Source: Flavobacterium sp. TAB 87 (GTDB lineage Bacteria > Bacteroidota > Bacteroidia > Flavobacteriales > Flavobacteriaceae). From it: a stretch of DNA of 64,000 nucleotides. Of this stretch, positions 28,103 through 36,089 are shown in pieces (position 1 is the stretch's first letter; the number at the start of each line of letters is the position of its first letter). The notes under the pieces are model-generated. The model was not told the DNA's origin and did no database searches. It saw nothing but the letters and a program-made list of their open reading frames with translations. A program made the position numbers and the translations under genes. The DNA is taken from assembly GCF_001529295.1 (NCBI RefSeq), contig NZ_LLWK01000030.1, forward strand, positions 1 through 64,000, in the 5' to 3' direction.

Positions 28103-28136
28103 AAAGCCTCAAACTGTACTACAATTTGAGGCTTTT
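28103..28136. terminator. Bidirectional terminator
   Basis: An 11-bp perfect stem (28103-28113 with 28125-28135) with A and T tracts on the two sides. It separates the converging LTA-synthase-like and S1/P1 nuclease genes. Confidence 0.8.
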
Positions 28137-28202
28137 ATTGTACTCTAAATACTATTTTCAAGCTTTAACTTTGATCCTTTATAACTCTGAATCTATGAAA
28201 CT

Positions 28203-29201
28203 TTAATCATTTTGATTTTTGAAACCGAATAATTGTCCTTTTGCGAATAACTTGACATCTTGTTTTAATGCTTTACTGTTTCTTTTGGTCAATTCGGGTG
28301 CGTCCAGATCACTTAAGTCCGGTTTTCCTGCATTTACCCAAGCGGTATACCAAAAACTGGCTGTTGCAGTAATGGCTTTCTTCATCTGACTTTCTACCAT
28401 TCCGTTTAACTCAGTATGAAGTTTTAGCGCGTAAGCATCAGAAAATCGAGCTGAGTTGTATTTACTTTTTACAATTTTTCCTTCAGCGTCCACCAAAAAT
28501 ACTTGATTTTCTGGCGTAGCATCTCTCAGTTTTTTATCGACAGCTAAAAGTGGTTCAACCAAACTGTGCGTATCCATCATTAAGGCCCAAGTGGCTTTGT
28601 GAACGTCTTCATAATACTCTGCTGGCGCAACATTAAATTTATAATCTTTCACAAACAATTCTGGCAGTCTGCTCTCCCAAAGAGAATGAATTCCTTTTTG
28701 GTTGGTCAATTGGCCATCGTGGTTTGCAGAAGTGTGCAACGGCATGTGCGCATCGCCAATATAATGTCCTAAATCGGCGGCCAAAAATAAAATTTCAGCT
28801 CTATTCTTATCTTTAAAAGCTTGCGTTAATTTGATCATCATTTCTTCAATGAACCAAGGTAAAGTACCATTGGTGTATAAAAACTTAGCGTCGTATTTTG
28901 CAGTGGCTTCAGCCATTGTTTTCGGAATGCTATCTAAGTTACCGAAATTTTCCATGTCGAAATAATGTCTCGGATTTTCATCTTTGTATTTCAATGCATA
29001 CTTTCGAATGTCAGGAACAGAAGATTCTTGCGTGATAAAATCGATATGATTGTAAAAAAAAGGCAACATCGATTCTGGTAGCGCCATAACTGCCGCTTTA
29101 TTGATGCGCTCATGTCCTACGATTCCCCAAGATAAGGTGATAAAACCTATTACAAGTGCCACTACTGCACTTGTTTTTCGATTCATTTTTAAGTTTTTCA
29201 T
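28203..29201 (-). CDS. S1/P1-type zinc nuclease
   Basis: 332 residues. A signal peptide (about 1-24) ends so that the mature protein begins with W25 (WGIVGHERINKAA). In this family the N-terminal tryptophan is itself a ligand of the trinuclear zinc site, and H30 follows in step. Further zinc-ligand motifs are DLGHYIGDAHMPLHTSANHDG and LWESRLPE. It probably degrades single-stranded DNA, RNA or 3'-nucleotides in the periplasm or outside the cell, for phosphate or nucleoside scavenging. A TACCTTTG box precedes the start. M6 is an alternative start. Confidence 0.9.
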   Translation of the reverse strand: MKNLKMNRKTSAVVALVIGFITLSWGIVGHERINKAAVMALPESMLPFFYNHIDFITQESSVPDIRKYALKYKDENPRHYFDMENFGNLDSIPKTMAEATAKYDAKFLYTNGTLPWFIEEMMIKLTQAFKDKNRAEILFLAADLGHYIGDAHMPLHTSANHDGQLTNQKGIHSLWESRLPELFVKDYKFNVAPAEYYEDVHKATWALMMDTHSLVEPLLAVDKKLRDATPENQVFLVDAEGKIVKSKYNSARFSDAYALKLHTELNGMVESQMKKAITATASFWYTAWVNAGKPDLSDLDAPELTKRNSKALKQDVKLFAKGQLFGFKNQND

Positions 29202-29221
29202 GTGTGATTAAATTTGAACGG

Positions 29222-29229
29222 CAAAGGTA
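29222..29229 (-). promoter_or_regulatory. -7 box for the S1/P1 nuclease
   Basis: The minus strand reads TACCTTTG, matching TAnnTTTG, about 20 bases before the start codon. Confidence 0.55.
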
Positions 29230-29335
29230 TTTCTTTTAAAGATAATTTAATCAAAGTTGGATCAAGAATCTGTTATTTTAACTTTTCTTAAAAAAAACCA
29301 ACTCTAATTATAAATAGTGGATACCGTCAGATTTT

Positions 29336-30301
29336 TTAAACTAAATAAAGAATAGCTAAAAGTGCTGCAGTTGCAATAAAAAGCCACAGTAAAACACCTT
29401 GCAATAATGGCATCACTCCTACCGCTTTTAAAACAGAAAAATTTAAACCTGAACCAATTAAAAAAAGTGTGATTGTTAAACCTATTTGTGCCAAATTTAC
29501 AATCGTTGGCGCTACATATTTTATTTCAGGAACATAGCTGTTTAGCAACATTGCCACGATAAATAGACCAATAAAATAAGGAATTTGAATTTTAGTTTTT
29601 TTGTTTTTAAAGATAACTGAAGTTAGCAGCGCTACGGGAATGATCCATAAAGCACGCGCCAGTTTTACCGTTGTTGCAATTTGCAATGCCTCGGCACCGT
29701 AACGACTTGCTGCTCCTACTACAGAACTGGTATCGTGAATGGCGACCGCGCACCACAAACCGAAATCTCTTTGCGACAAATTAAATTCGTGTCCTAAATA
29801 CGGAAATAAAAATAATGCAATGGAATTTAGAATAAAAATAACTCCTAATGCGACTGAAGTCTGTTTTTCTTCAGATTTAATGACTGGAGCAATTGCTGCA
29901 ATGGCACTTCCACCACAAATTGCAGTTCCGCAAGAGATGAGATGCGCTGTTTTTTTATCGATCGCAAACCATTTTCCTAGAAATGTTCCTAAAAGTAATG
30001 TAGAAAATATAGAAGCAACTGTTAAAGTAAAACCTTCTTTTCCAGCTGAAATCGCGCTCGCCACGTTCATTCCGAATCCCAAACCTACTACTGAAAATTG
30101 AAGTAAAAAAGGTATTGATTTACTGCTAAAACTTTGAAAAGGATTGCCTGTTAAATTTGCTACTAATAGGCCTAAAAGTAAAGCGATTGGTGCGGAAATT
30201 ATTGAAAAAAGACATAAAGCGACAACTACAATATATATAAATTGTTGCATTCGTGGATTAATTTCTAGTAACTGTTCTTGTGGCATTGAATTGACTTTCA
30301 T
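29336..30301 (-). CDS. YeiH-family (UPF0324) putative transporter
   Basis: About 321 residues with ten or more membrane helices. The glycine-rich segment ISCGTAICGGSAIAAIAPV and the AVAIHDTSSVVGAASRYG motif are characteristic of YeiH/UPF0324 proteins, some of which are linked to sulfate or sulfonate metabolism. The frame stays open upstream to a TTG, but the first ATG (30301, beginning MKVNSMPQ) is preferred. It directly follows a LysR regulator in the same direction, the usual partner of this family. The substrate is not evident. Confidence 0.8.
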   Translation of the reverse strand: MKVNSMPQEQLLEINPRMQQFIYIVVVALCLFSIISAPIALLLGLLVANLTGNPFQSFSSKSIPFLLQFSVVGLGFGMNVASAISAGKEGFTLTVASIFSTLLLGTFLGKWFAIDKKTAHLISCGTAICGGSAIAAIAPVIKSEEKQTSVALGVIFILNSIALFLFPYLGHEFNLSQRDFGLWCAVAIHDTSSVVGAASRYGAEALQIATTVKLARALWIIPVALLTSVIFKNKKTKIQIPYFIGLFIVAMLLNSYVPEIKYVAPTIVNLAQIGLTITLFLIGSGLNFSVLKAVGVMPLLQGVLLWLFIATAALLAILYLV

Positions 30302-30378
30302 GAGAATGATATGTTGGTTATTGTGTTGACAAAGGTCAGCAGAATAACTACAATTCGCCAATTGTAAATAACAATACG

Positions 30379-31275
30379 CTATAACTTTAAATTATAATGA
30401 GTAGCGAGATTATGAATAAAGAGTTCTGTTAGTGCATCCGATTTACCTTGCAGGGTAATGATATAAAAATACCGCTCAATGTCGAGTGATTGCACATCTA
30501 AAACCATTAACTCATTATTTTTAAGTTCTTTACTTACCGCGTGAATGGACATGAAAGCCACACAGTCGGAGTTTAATAAATACGATTTAATACTTTCGGT
30601 ACTTCCTAAGCGCATTTCTATTTGCAGTTGATTGGGTTTTAAACCTGCTTTTTTAAGCTCATGTTCTATTACCTCTAAAGTACCAGAACCTCGTTCACGT
30701 GTAACAAACTTGAGTTTTTTTAAGTCATGTATTGTAAGTTCTTTTTGAGTAATTAACGAATGACTGTTGTTGCAGACCAAAACCAATTCATCTTTTAAAA
30801 AGGGACTGTACTTAATAGATTGATTTTTAGACTGACCTTCAACAATACCAATTTCAATTTCTTTATTAAGCAAAGCAACTTCTATTTGTTCCGTATTTCC
30901 GTTCAGTAAATTGACTTTAATATCTTGCATTTTCTGATGGAAACTAGCCAATAACGGCGGAATAACATACTGCGAAATAGTGGTGCTCGCACCCAAACGC
31001 AGCAAACCTTGACGCTCAGTAAGCAAGGTGCTCATGTCAAAGTCGATTGTGCGGTAAATTTCAAAGATGGTTTTCGTGTGTCTTAGAAGAACTTTTCCAG
31101 CCTCGGTCAGTTCAATTTTAGATCCGTTTCTTTCAAAAAGTTTAATTTTGTAGAGTTCCTCCAATTCTTGAATGTGCTTAGAAACCGCAGGTTGCGAAAT
31201 GTACAATTCGGTCGAAGCTTTAGTAAAACTCAATCGGTTGGCAACTGCGTAAAAAACTTTAAGTCTGAAATCCAT
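30379..31275 (-). CDS. LysR-family transcriptional regulator
   Basis: 298 residues from the ATG at 31275 (MDFRLKVFYAV). Earlier in-frame codons are GTG/TTG only and would put residues before the normal family start. The winged helix-turn-helix (about 5-60, LSFTKASTELYISQPAVSKHIQELE) is followed by a periplasmic-binding-type effector domain. It ends 77 bases before the preferred start of the YeiH-type transporter and most likely controls it; the effector may be a sulfur compound, as for CysB-like members, but this is inference. Confidence 0.88.
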   Translation of the reverse strand: MDFRLKVFYAVANRLSFTKASTELYISQPAVSKHIQELEELYKIKLFERNGSKIELTEAGKVLLRHTKTIFEIYRTIDFDMSTLLTERQGLLRLGASTTISQYVIPPLLASFHQKMQDIKVNLLNGNTEQIEVALLNKEIEIGIVEGQSKNQSIKYSPFLKDELVLVCNNSHSLITQKELTIHDLKKLKFVTRERGSGTLEVIEHELKKAGLKPNQLQIEMRLGSTESIKSYLLNSDCVAFMSIHAVSKELKNNELMVLDVQSLDIERYFYIITLQGKSDALTELFIHNLATHYNLKL

Positions 31276-31502
31276 TGCAAAAATTTTAATTAAATGAAGT
31301 AATTTCTGGAAAACTATATAACATCTTTGTCCTACTAGCACTTTACTACATATGAAATCTAGTATGTTCGACTAAATGACAAGTTGCTAGTACCGGCTAT
31401 TATGTGTTATGCTTTACCTTATTTTGGCGTAGATTTTCCCTTTCCAAAACATTTGCTTTTTTGGATTTTCCACATGATTAAATTTCATATCAAATTCAGC
31501 TT

Positions 31503-31883
31503 TTAATATTCCTCTTTGCATTGCTTTTTATCAACTTTAATTAATGCTTTATTGCAAAAAAAAGTTCGCTTTCCATCAGTTATACTATTTAATTCAATTC
31601 TCGGATTACTGACAATATCATTAATAATGTAAAAATTCAGAGTAGAATGTGTAGCAGCATTAGCTAATGTGTAACATTCAATAGAATCTTTGTTAAGCTT
31701 TTTTACCGTAATTTCTGAAACTCCAGCATACTCATAACACCAAGCTTCACTTTTTAAACTATGCTTACGTGAAAATGAAAAATCTCCTTTGAGATTTTCA
31801 ACCCATTCTATCTTAAATTCTTTCCATGAATATAAATTAAAAGAGCAAAATGCAAGTACCACTACTAAAGTCATATATTTCAT
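31503..31883 (-). CDS. Hypothetical secreted protein
   Basis: 126 residues. A signal peptide (MTLVVVLAFCSFNLYS) is followed by a small domain of about 105 residues with four cysteines (at WCYEY, ECYTL, FFCNK and KKQCK), which could form two disulfides. No family recognised. It lies alone between the LysR gene and the VWA protein, both on the same strand, with no clear promoter. Confidence 0.6.
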   Translation of the reverse strand: MKYMTLVVVLAFCSFNLYSWKEFKIEWVENLKGDFSFSRKHSLKSEAWCYEYAGVSEITVKKLNKDSIECYTLANAATHSTLNFYIINDIVSNPRIELNSITDGKRTFFCNKALIKVDKKQCKEEY

Positions 31884-31955
31884 CGCACTGTTTTTTTAGC
31901 ATTACACATAGCTTCTATATTTTGCAACTTCTCATCTTTATAATTTCAAAACTTC

Positions 31956-33983
31956 TTAAAGCAGTCCATTGTATTTCCTGATAAACCACTCTAAACTAAG
32001 AGCTACAGTAATACTAATTAGTAACCAGTACCAATCTATTAACGCGGTTTTTTTAGAAACTTTTTTCTGAATGGCTTTATAATCTTCATTTTTAATTAAT
32101 TCCGCTACTAAATCGGAAACCTGATTATCAAAATACGCTTTCCCATTCGTTTCTTGCGCCAGCTGTTGCAGTTTATTTACATCTGGATTGACAAACTGCT
32201 TTTCGATATCAAAATCTAAAATTTCAAAACTACCAGAATAGGAAGATTTCGACTGCAATTTTTTCACAGTAAACTTATATTTCCCAGCATCCAAACCGTC
32301 CAAATTAACAGCGTAAGAATTGCTTCCCTTTAATAAATCATAATTTTTTGTTTGTTTGGTAGATGAATTAACAACTGAAATTGTCAATTGTGCTTTCTCA
32401 TCAAACTCATAATTTTTACTGAAATATTGCGCATTGATTACAATTGTTTCGCCCGAATTATAAAAGCTTTCGTGCGTTACAACCAATGATTTTTTTGAAC
32501 TATTAGAAGCTAAATATTGAATAATTTTATCAATAAACAGATCGTATTTAGCAAACGATTGCTCTTGAACATGACTTTGCAAACGCCATTTCCAACTATT
32601 TTCTCCTAGTAAAAAAGCAGACCGTTTTCCACCGTTTTCGGCGAAAGCCAATAATGGAGCATTAGTTGCAACGTTTCTAATCTTACTAGTTAATACATTT
32701 GAAACCGATCCGTTTGTGGTAATGTTTCCAAATGCATTTTCTAATGGTGGAAAATTTTCAAAACCAATGTCTTCCAAAGCAAATAAATTAAACTGCGTGT
32801 TGAAATCTGCGAGATAATCTTCTTTCTGATTACTCAATTTAAAAATCAGCGCATTTTGCTGCTGATTTAAAAAATTAAAATCGGTCGAATTTCCTGTAAC
32901 TACAAAAGCATTAATTCCTGCTTTGCCATTAGCTTCAAAAAGTTTTTTGAAACTCGCATTGGGTTGATACAGTACCAAAACATTATAGTCTTGCAACGAT
33001 TCGATTTGATTGGGCTTGAGCAAAACTACTTTGCGTTGTGCATTCGATTCAATGGCACGCTTTAGCGCCGCTATATCAGGATGATTTATCGCTGAAACAA
33101 TAGCAACGGTAGTTTTTTGATCGATGACTTCGACCGCAAAATTCTTAACATTATTATAGCTGTTTTTTTCTTTTTCTGAACTAAAAACGGCTGCTTTAAA
33201 TACTTGCAAACCTACTTGATCGGCAGGCAAAAGCACATTTAAAGTAGCTGTTCTTTTATTGCCAGAAAAACTCACTTTTTCTTTAGCAAATACAGTATTG
33301 CCCTTTTTTATGGTAAAATCGGCAGTTATATTTTTATTTCCAGAATAGCTCAAAAACACTTCTACGGGAAATTTATTCTTTAAAAAAGCATACTTATTTA
33401 CGTTGAGTTGGTCAATTTTTAAATCTAAAAAAGTAGTGGTATCACCCACAATTACAGGGAAAATTTTATTTGTAGCCTCAAATCGGTACACATAATCATT
33501 TCCTGTAGTTTGATTTCCATCGGTGATAATAATTGTTGGATAGATACTATTCTTGTAAATGGCTTTCAGACCTTTGGCAATTCCATCAAAATTGGTTTGC
33601 TTCCCTTTAAAATCAAATGTTTTGTTGGCTTTAAAGTCCGAATCGAACTGAAATGATTCTACAGCAAATTTTTCTTGTAGCGCAGGATTTTTACTCAATT
33701 CCTGATACAATTCCATTACTTTTTCTTTAGAATTTAGAGCTTCAATTGAACTCGAATTATCGACGACAATTGGCAATGGTGTTTTAATAATTTCGAGTGA
33801 ATTACTGGTAATTACAGGATTAATCAGCAAAACCAACAATGCAAAAATCGAAATAAAACGCAAAAAAGCCAAAAGCAATAGTACTTTTGACTTGCTTTTG
33901 GCTTTGTAATAATATTGAAAAAACGACAAACCGCCCGCTAATACAACTGATAAAAAGAGTAATAGAATGGTGTTTGTAGTCAT
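31956..33983 (-). CDS. VWA-like membrane protein
   Basis: 675 residues. Two membrane helices at the N-terminus (about 5-25 and 36-58) and one near the C-terminus (about 646-665) frame a large extracytoplasmic part. A von Willebrand A-like domain starts around residue 70 with the metal-site motif DNSSS (D75, S77, S79) and later ITDGNQTTGND. Beta-rich repeats follow. The layout resembles Bacteroidota BatA/BatB-like and CARF-unrelated VWA proteins of unknown role. It ends downstream of fabG in the same direction with an 82-base gap. Confidence 0.7.
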   Translation of the reverse strand: MTTNTILLLFLSVVLAGGLSFFQYYYKAKSKSKVLLLLAFLRFISIFALLVLLINPVITSNSLEIIKTPLPIVVDNSSSIEALNSKEKVMELYQELSKNPALQEKFAVESFQFDSDFKANKTFDFKGKQTNFDGIAKGLKAIYKNSIYPTIIITDGNQTTGNDYVYRFEATNKIFPVIVGDTTTFLDLKIDQLNVNKYAFLKNKFPVEVFLSYSGNKNITADFTIKKGNTVFAKEKVSFSGNKRTATLNVLLPADQVGLQVFKAAVFSSEKEKNSYNNVKNFAVEVIDQKTTVAIVSAINHPDIAALKRAIESNAQRKVVLLKPNQIESLQDYNVLVLYQPNASFKKLFEANGKAGINAFVVTGNSTDFNFLNQQQNALIFKLSNQKEDYLADFNTQFNLFALEDIGFENFPPLENAFGNITTNGSVSNVLTSKIRNVATNAPLLAFAENGGKRSAFLLGENSWKWRLQSHVQEQSFAKYDLFIDKIIQYLASNSSKKSLVVTHESFYNSGETIVINAQYFSKNYEFDEKAQLTISVVNSSTKQTKNYDLLKGSNSYAVNLDGLDAGKYKFTVKKLQSKSSYSGSFEILDFDIEKQFVNPDVNKLQQLAQETNGKAYFDNQVSDLVAELIKNEDYKAIQKKVSKKTALIDWYWLLISITVALSLEWFIRKYNGLL

Positions 33984-34065
33984 AAATTGGATTGAAAAAT
34001 TAAAAGATTGAAAAATTTAAGAATTACCAATCTTTAAATAGTTCAATTGTGAAATCATTAAATTA

Positions 34066-34812
34066 TTAGGTTAACATTCCGCCACACACATTCATTACTT
34101 GTCCCGTCACATAACCGCTCATGTCAGAAGCAAAGAAAAGACAAGCGTTTGCTACATCTTCTGTTGTTCCTCCGCGTTTCAACGGAATTCCTTCTCTCCA
34201 GCCTTTTACAACATCTTCGCTTAATTTGGCAGTCATTTCTGTTTCAATAAAACCAGGAGCAATCACGTTACAACGAATGTTACGCGAGCCTAATTCTAAA
34301 GCAACTGACTTAGAGAAACCAATAACTCCAGCTTTTGAAGCTGCATAATTGGTCTGTCCCGCGTTTCCTTTTACACCCACAACTGAACTCATATTAATGA
34401 TAGAACCAGCGCGTTTTTTCAAAAAAGTTTTCTGAATCGCTTTGGTCATATTAAAAACTGATTTCAAATTGACGTCAATAACTTGGTCAAAATCAGCTTC
34501 AGACATGCGCATCATCAAATTATCTTTGGTAATTCCAGCATTGTTTATCAAGATATCTACTGTTCCAAAATCAGCCAAAACCGCATCAACAAAGGTTTGC
34601 GCTTCATTAAAATCAGCGGCGTTAGATTGGTAACCTTTCGCCTTAATTCCCATCGCGTTCAACTCTACTTCCAAAGCATTGGCCGACTCGACCGAAGAGC
34701 TGTAAGTAAAAGCAATATTAGCACCATTTTTGGCAAAAACTTCCGCAATTCCTTTTCCAATTCCACGACTAGCACCTGTAATTATCGCAACTTTTCCTTC
34801 GAGTAATTTCAT
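34066..34812 (-). CDS. fabG: 3-oxoacyl-ACP reductase
   Basis: 248 residues of the short-chain dehydrogenase family, reducing 3-oxoacyl-ACP with NADPH in fatty acid elongation. Cofactor motif TGASRGIGKG, NNAG, catalytic S-Y-K in SSVVGVKGNAGQTNYAASKAG, and the C-terminal MSGYVTGQVMNVCGGM are all typical of FabG. The ATG at 34812 is used; a TTG two codons earlier is the alternative. A TATTTTTG box (34816-34823) abuts the start, so either the message is leaderless or the box is chance. The structured repeat copy 3 lies just upstream. Confidence 0.92.
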   Translation of the reverse strand: MKLLEGKVAIITGASRGIGKGIAEVFAKNGANIAFTYSSSVESANALEVELNAMGIKAKGYQSNAADFNEAQTFVDAVLADFGTVDILINNAGITKDNLMMRMSEADFDQVIDVNLKSVFNMTKAIQKTFLKKRAGSIINMSSVVGVKGNAGQTNYAASKAGVIGFSKSVALELGSRNIRCNVIAPGFIETEMTAKLSEDVVKGWREGIPLKRGGTTEDVANACLFFASDMSGYVTGQVMNVCGGMLT

Positions 34813-34862
34813 TTTCAAAAATAGTTTAAATTTTATTTAGGCCACAGTAAGCTTTTTTATTT

Positions 34863-34942
34863 GAAGCTAATCCTGCTGTCCGTTCCAATCTTTTTTGTTT
34901 TAAAGAAAAACAAAAAAGGATTTCCTCTAGCATCAGGGCTAA
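34863..34942 (-). ncRNA. Structured intergenic element, copy 3 of 3
   Basis: Read on the minus strand it starts TAGCCCTGATGCTAG and ends CAGGATTAGCTTC. The inner stem is 12 bp (34918-34907 with 34901-34890) of A/T tracts around one G-C pair. CCTG/CAGG and AGC/GCT pairings match copies 1 and 2, although the 3' flank is the most diverged. It lies between the aguB terminator and the fabG start. Confidence 0.5.
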
Positions 34943-35032
34943 AAACGGCTCGTCAAATATAAGATATTTACTTTTTAAAAAAAACCACAATAGCTATAAG
35001 ATGCTTTTTTAGCTAAATTTGGTTTATCAAAT

Positions 35033-35067
35033 AAAAAAAACCGCTTCTTACTCAGAAACGGTTTTTA
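35033..35067 (-). terminator. Terminator downstream of aguB
   Basis: On the minus strand a stem with one mismatch (arms about 35064-35054 and 35048-35038) closes a five-base loop and is followed by about eight T residues. It begins 23 bases after the amidase stop codon. Confidence 0.75.
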
Positions 35068-35089
35068 CTATATCTAGATTAAAGCACAA

Positions 35090-35977
35090 TTAGTCTATTG
35101 CTCTTTTAGTAATTTCACCAAAAGCATCAATTCTTCTGTCTCTAAAAAAAGGCCAATTCTGACGGACATTTTCTTGTAAATCTAAGTCGACTTCGGCAAT
35201 TAAAATTTCTTCTTGATCGTTCGATGCTTGGGCTAAAATTTCTCCTTGAGGCCCTGCAATAAACGAAGATCCCCAAAACTGAATTCCTTCTGTTCCTGGT
35301 ATGTATTGCTCTAAACCAATACGGTTTGCTGCTGCAACATAAACCCCATTTGCAACCGCATGTCCTTTCATTACATTCATCCAAGCACCATGTTGATTCT
35401 CTCCATACTGCTCTTTTTCTTGCGGATGCCATCCAATTGCTGTAGGATAAAATAATACTTCAGCACCTTTTAAAGCTGTCAATCGAGCTGCTTCTGGGTA
35501 CCATTGATCCCAGCAAATTAAAGTTCCGACTTTTCCTTTTTGAGTTTGAAAAGCTTGAAACCCTAAATCACCTGGTGTAAAATAGAATTTCTCATAAAAA
35601 TGTGGATCATCTGGAATGTGCATTTTACGGTACAAACCTGCTTCTGTACCATCTGCATCAATAATGTATGCACTGTTATGGTAAATTCCGGCCATTCTTT
35701 TTTCAAAAAACGGAACAATAATAACAACGCCTAATTCTTTTGCTAAAGCGCTAAAGGCAATAAACGATGTGCTATATAAAGGCTCAGCCAAAGCAAAATT
35801 ATCAACATCTTCGCTCTGACAGAAATAATGACTACTGTATAATTCGGGCAATAAAATAACTTCCGCACCTTTATTGGCCGCGTCCCGAACCCATTTTAAA
35901 CATTTTTTTAGGTTGTTTTCGGCAACGTCGTTTAAGTTCAATTGTATAACCGCAATTTTGTACTTTTTGTTTGGCAT
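35090..35977 (-). CDS. aguB: N-carbamoylputrescine amidase
   Basis: 295 residues of the nitrilase superfamily, hydrolysing N-carbamoylputrescine to putrescine. The Glu-Lys-Cys triad is E45 (LLPELY), K118 (YRKMHIPDD) and C155 (ICWDQWYPEAAR). The HIPDD, EKFYFTPGD and LFYPTAIGW stretches are close to plant and Pseudomonas AguB. The ATG at 35977 is chosen because a TATTTTTG box lies at 35996-36003 and the upstream TTG at 35998 falls inside it. It completes the agmatine route begun by the arginine decarboxylase at 5785. Agmatine deiminase is not in the window. Confidence 0.9.
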   Translation of the reverse strand: MPNKKYKIAVIQLNLNDVAENNLKKCLKWVRDAANKGAEVILLPELYSSHYFCQSEDVDNFALAEPLYSTSFIAFSALAKELGVVIIVPFFEKRMAGIYHNSAYIIDADGTEAGLYRKMHIPDDPHFYEKFYFTPGDLGFQAFQTQKGKVGTLICWDQWYPEAARLTALKGAEVLFYPTAIGWHPQEKEQYGENQHGAWMNVMKGHAVANGVYVAAANRIGLEQYIPGTEGIQFWGSSFIAGPQGEILAQASNDQEEILIAEVDLDLQENVRQNWPFFRDRRIDAFGEITKRAID

Positions 35978-35995
35978 GATATAAAATTTAGTCAG

Positions 35996-36003
35996 CAAAA
36001 ATA
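35996..36003 (-). promoter_or_regulatory. -7 box for aguB
   Basis: The minus strand reads TATTTTTG, matching TAnnTTTG, 18 bases before the ATG at 35977. It rules out the TTG at 35998 as translation start. Confidence 0.55.
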
Positions 36004-36089
36004 GGCAAATAAATGAAGAGATTTTGTAAATGAATTATAAAGTTTGATCGTTTGTAATCACAATTCATTCCTTGAAAAAATAATAAAAA

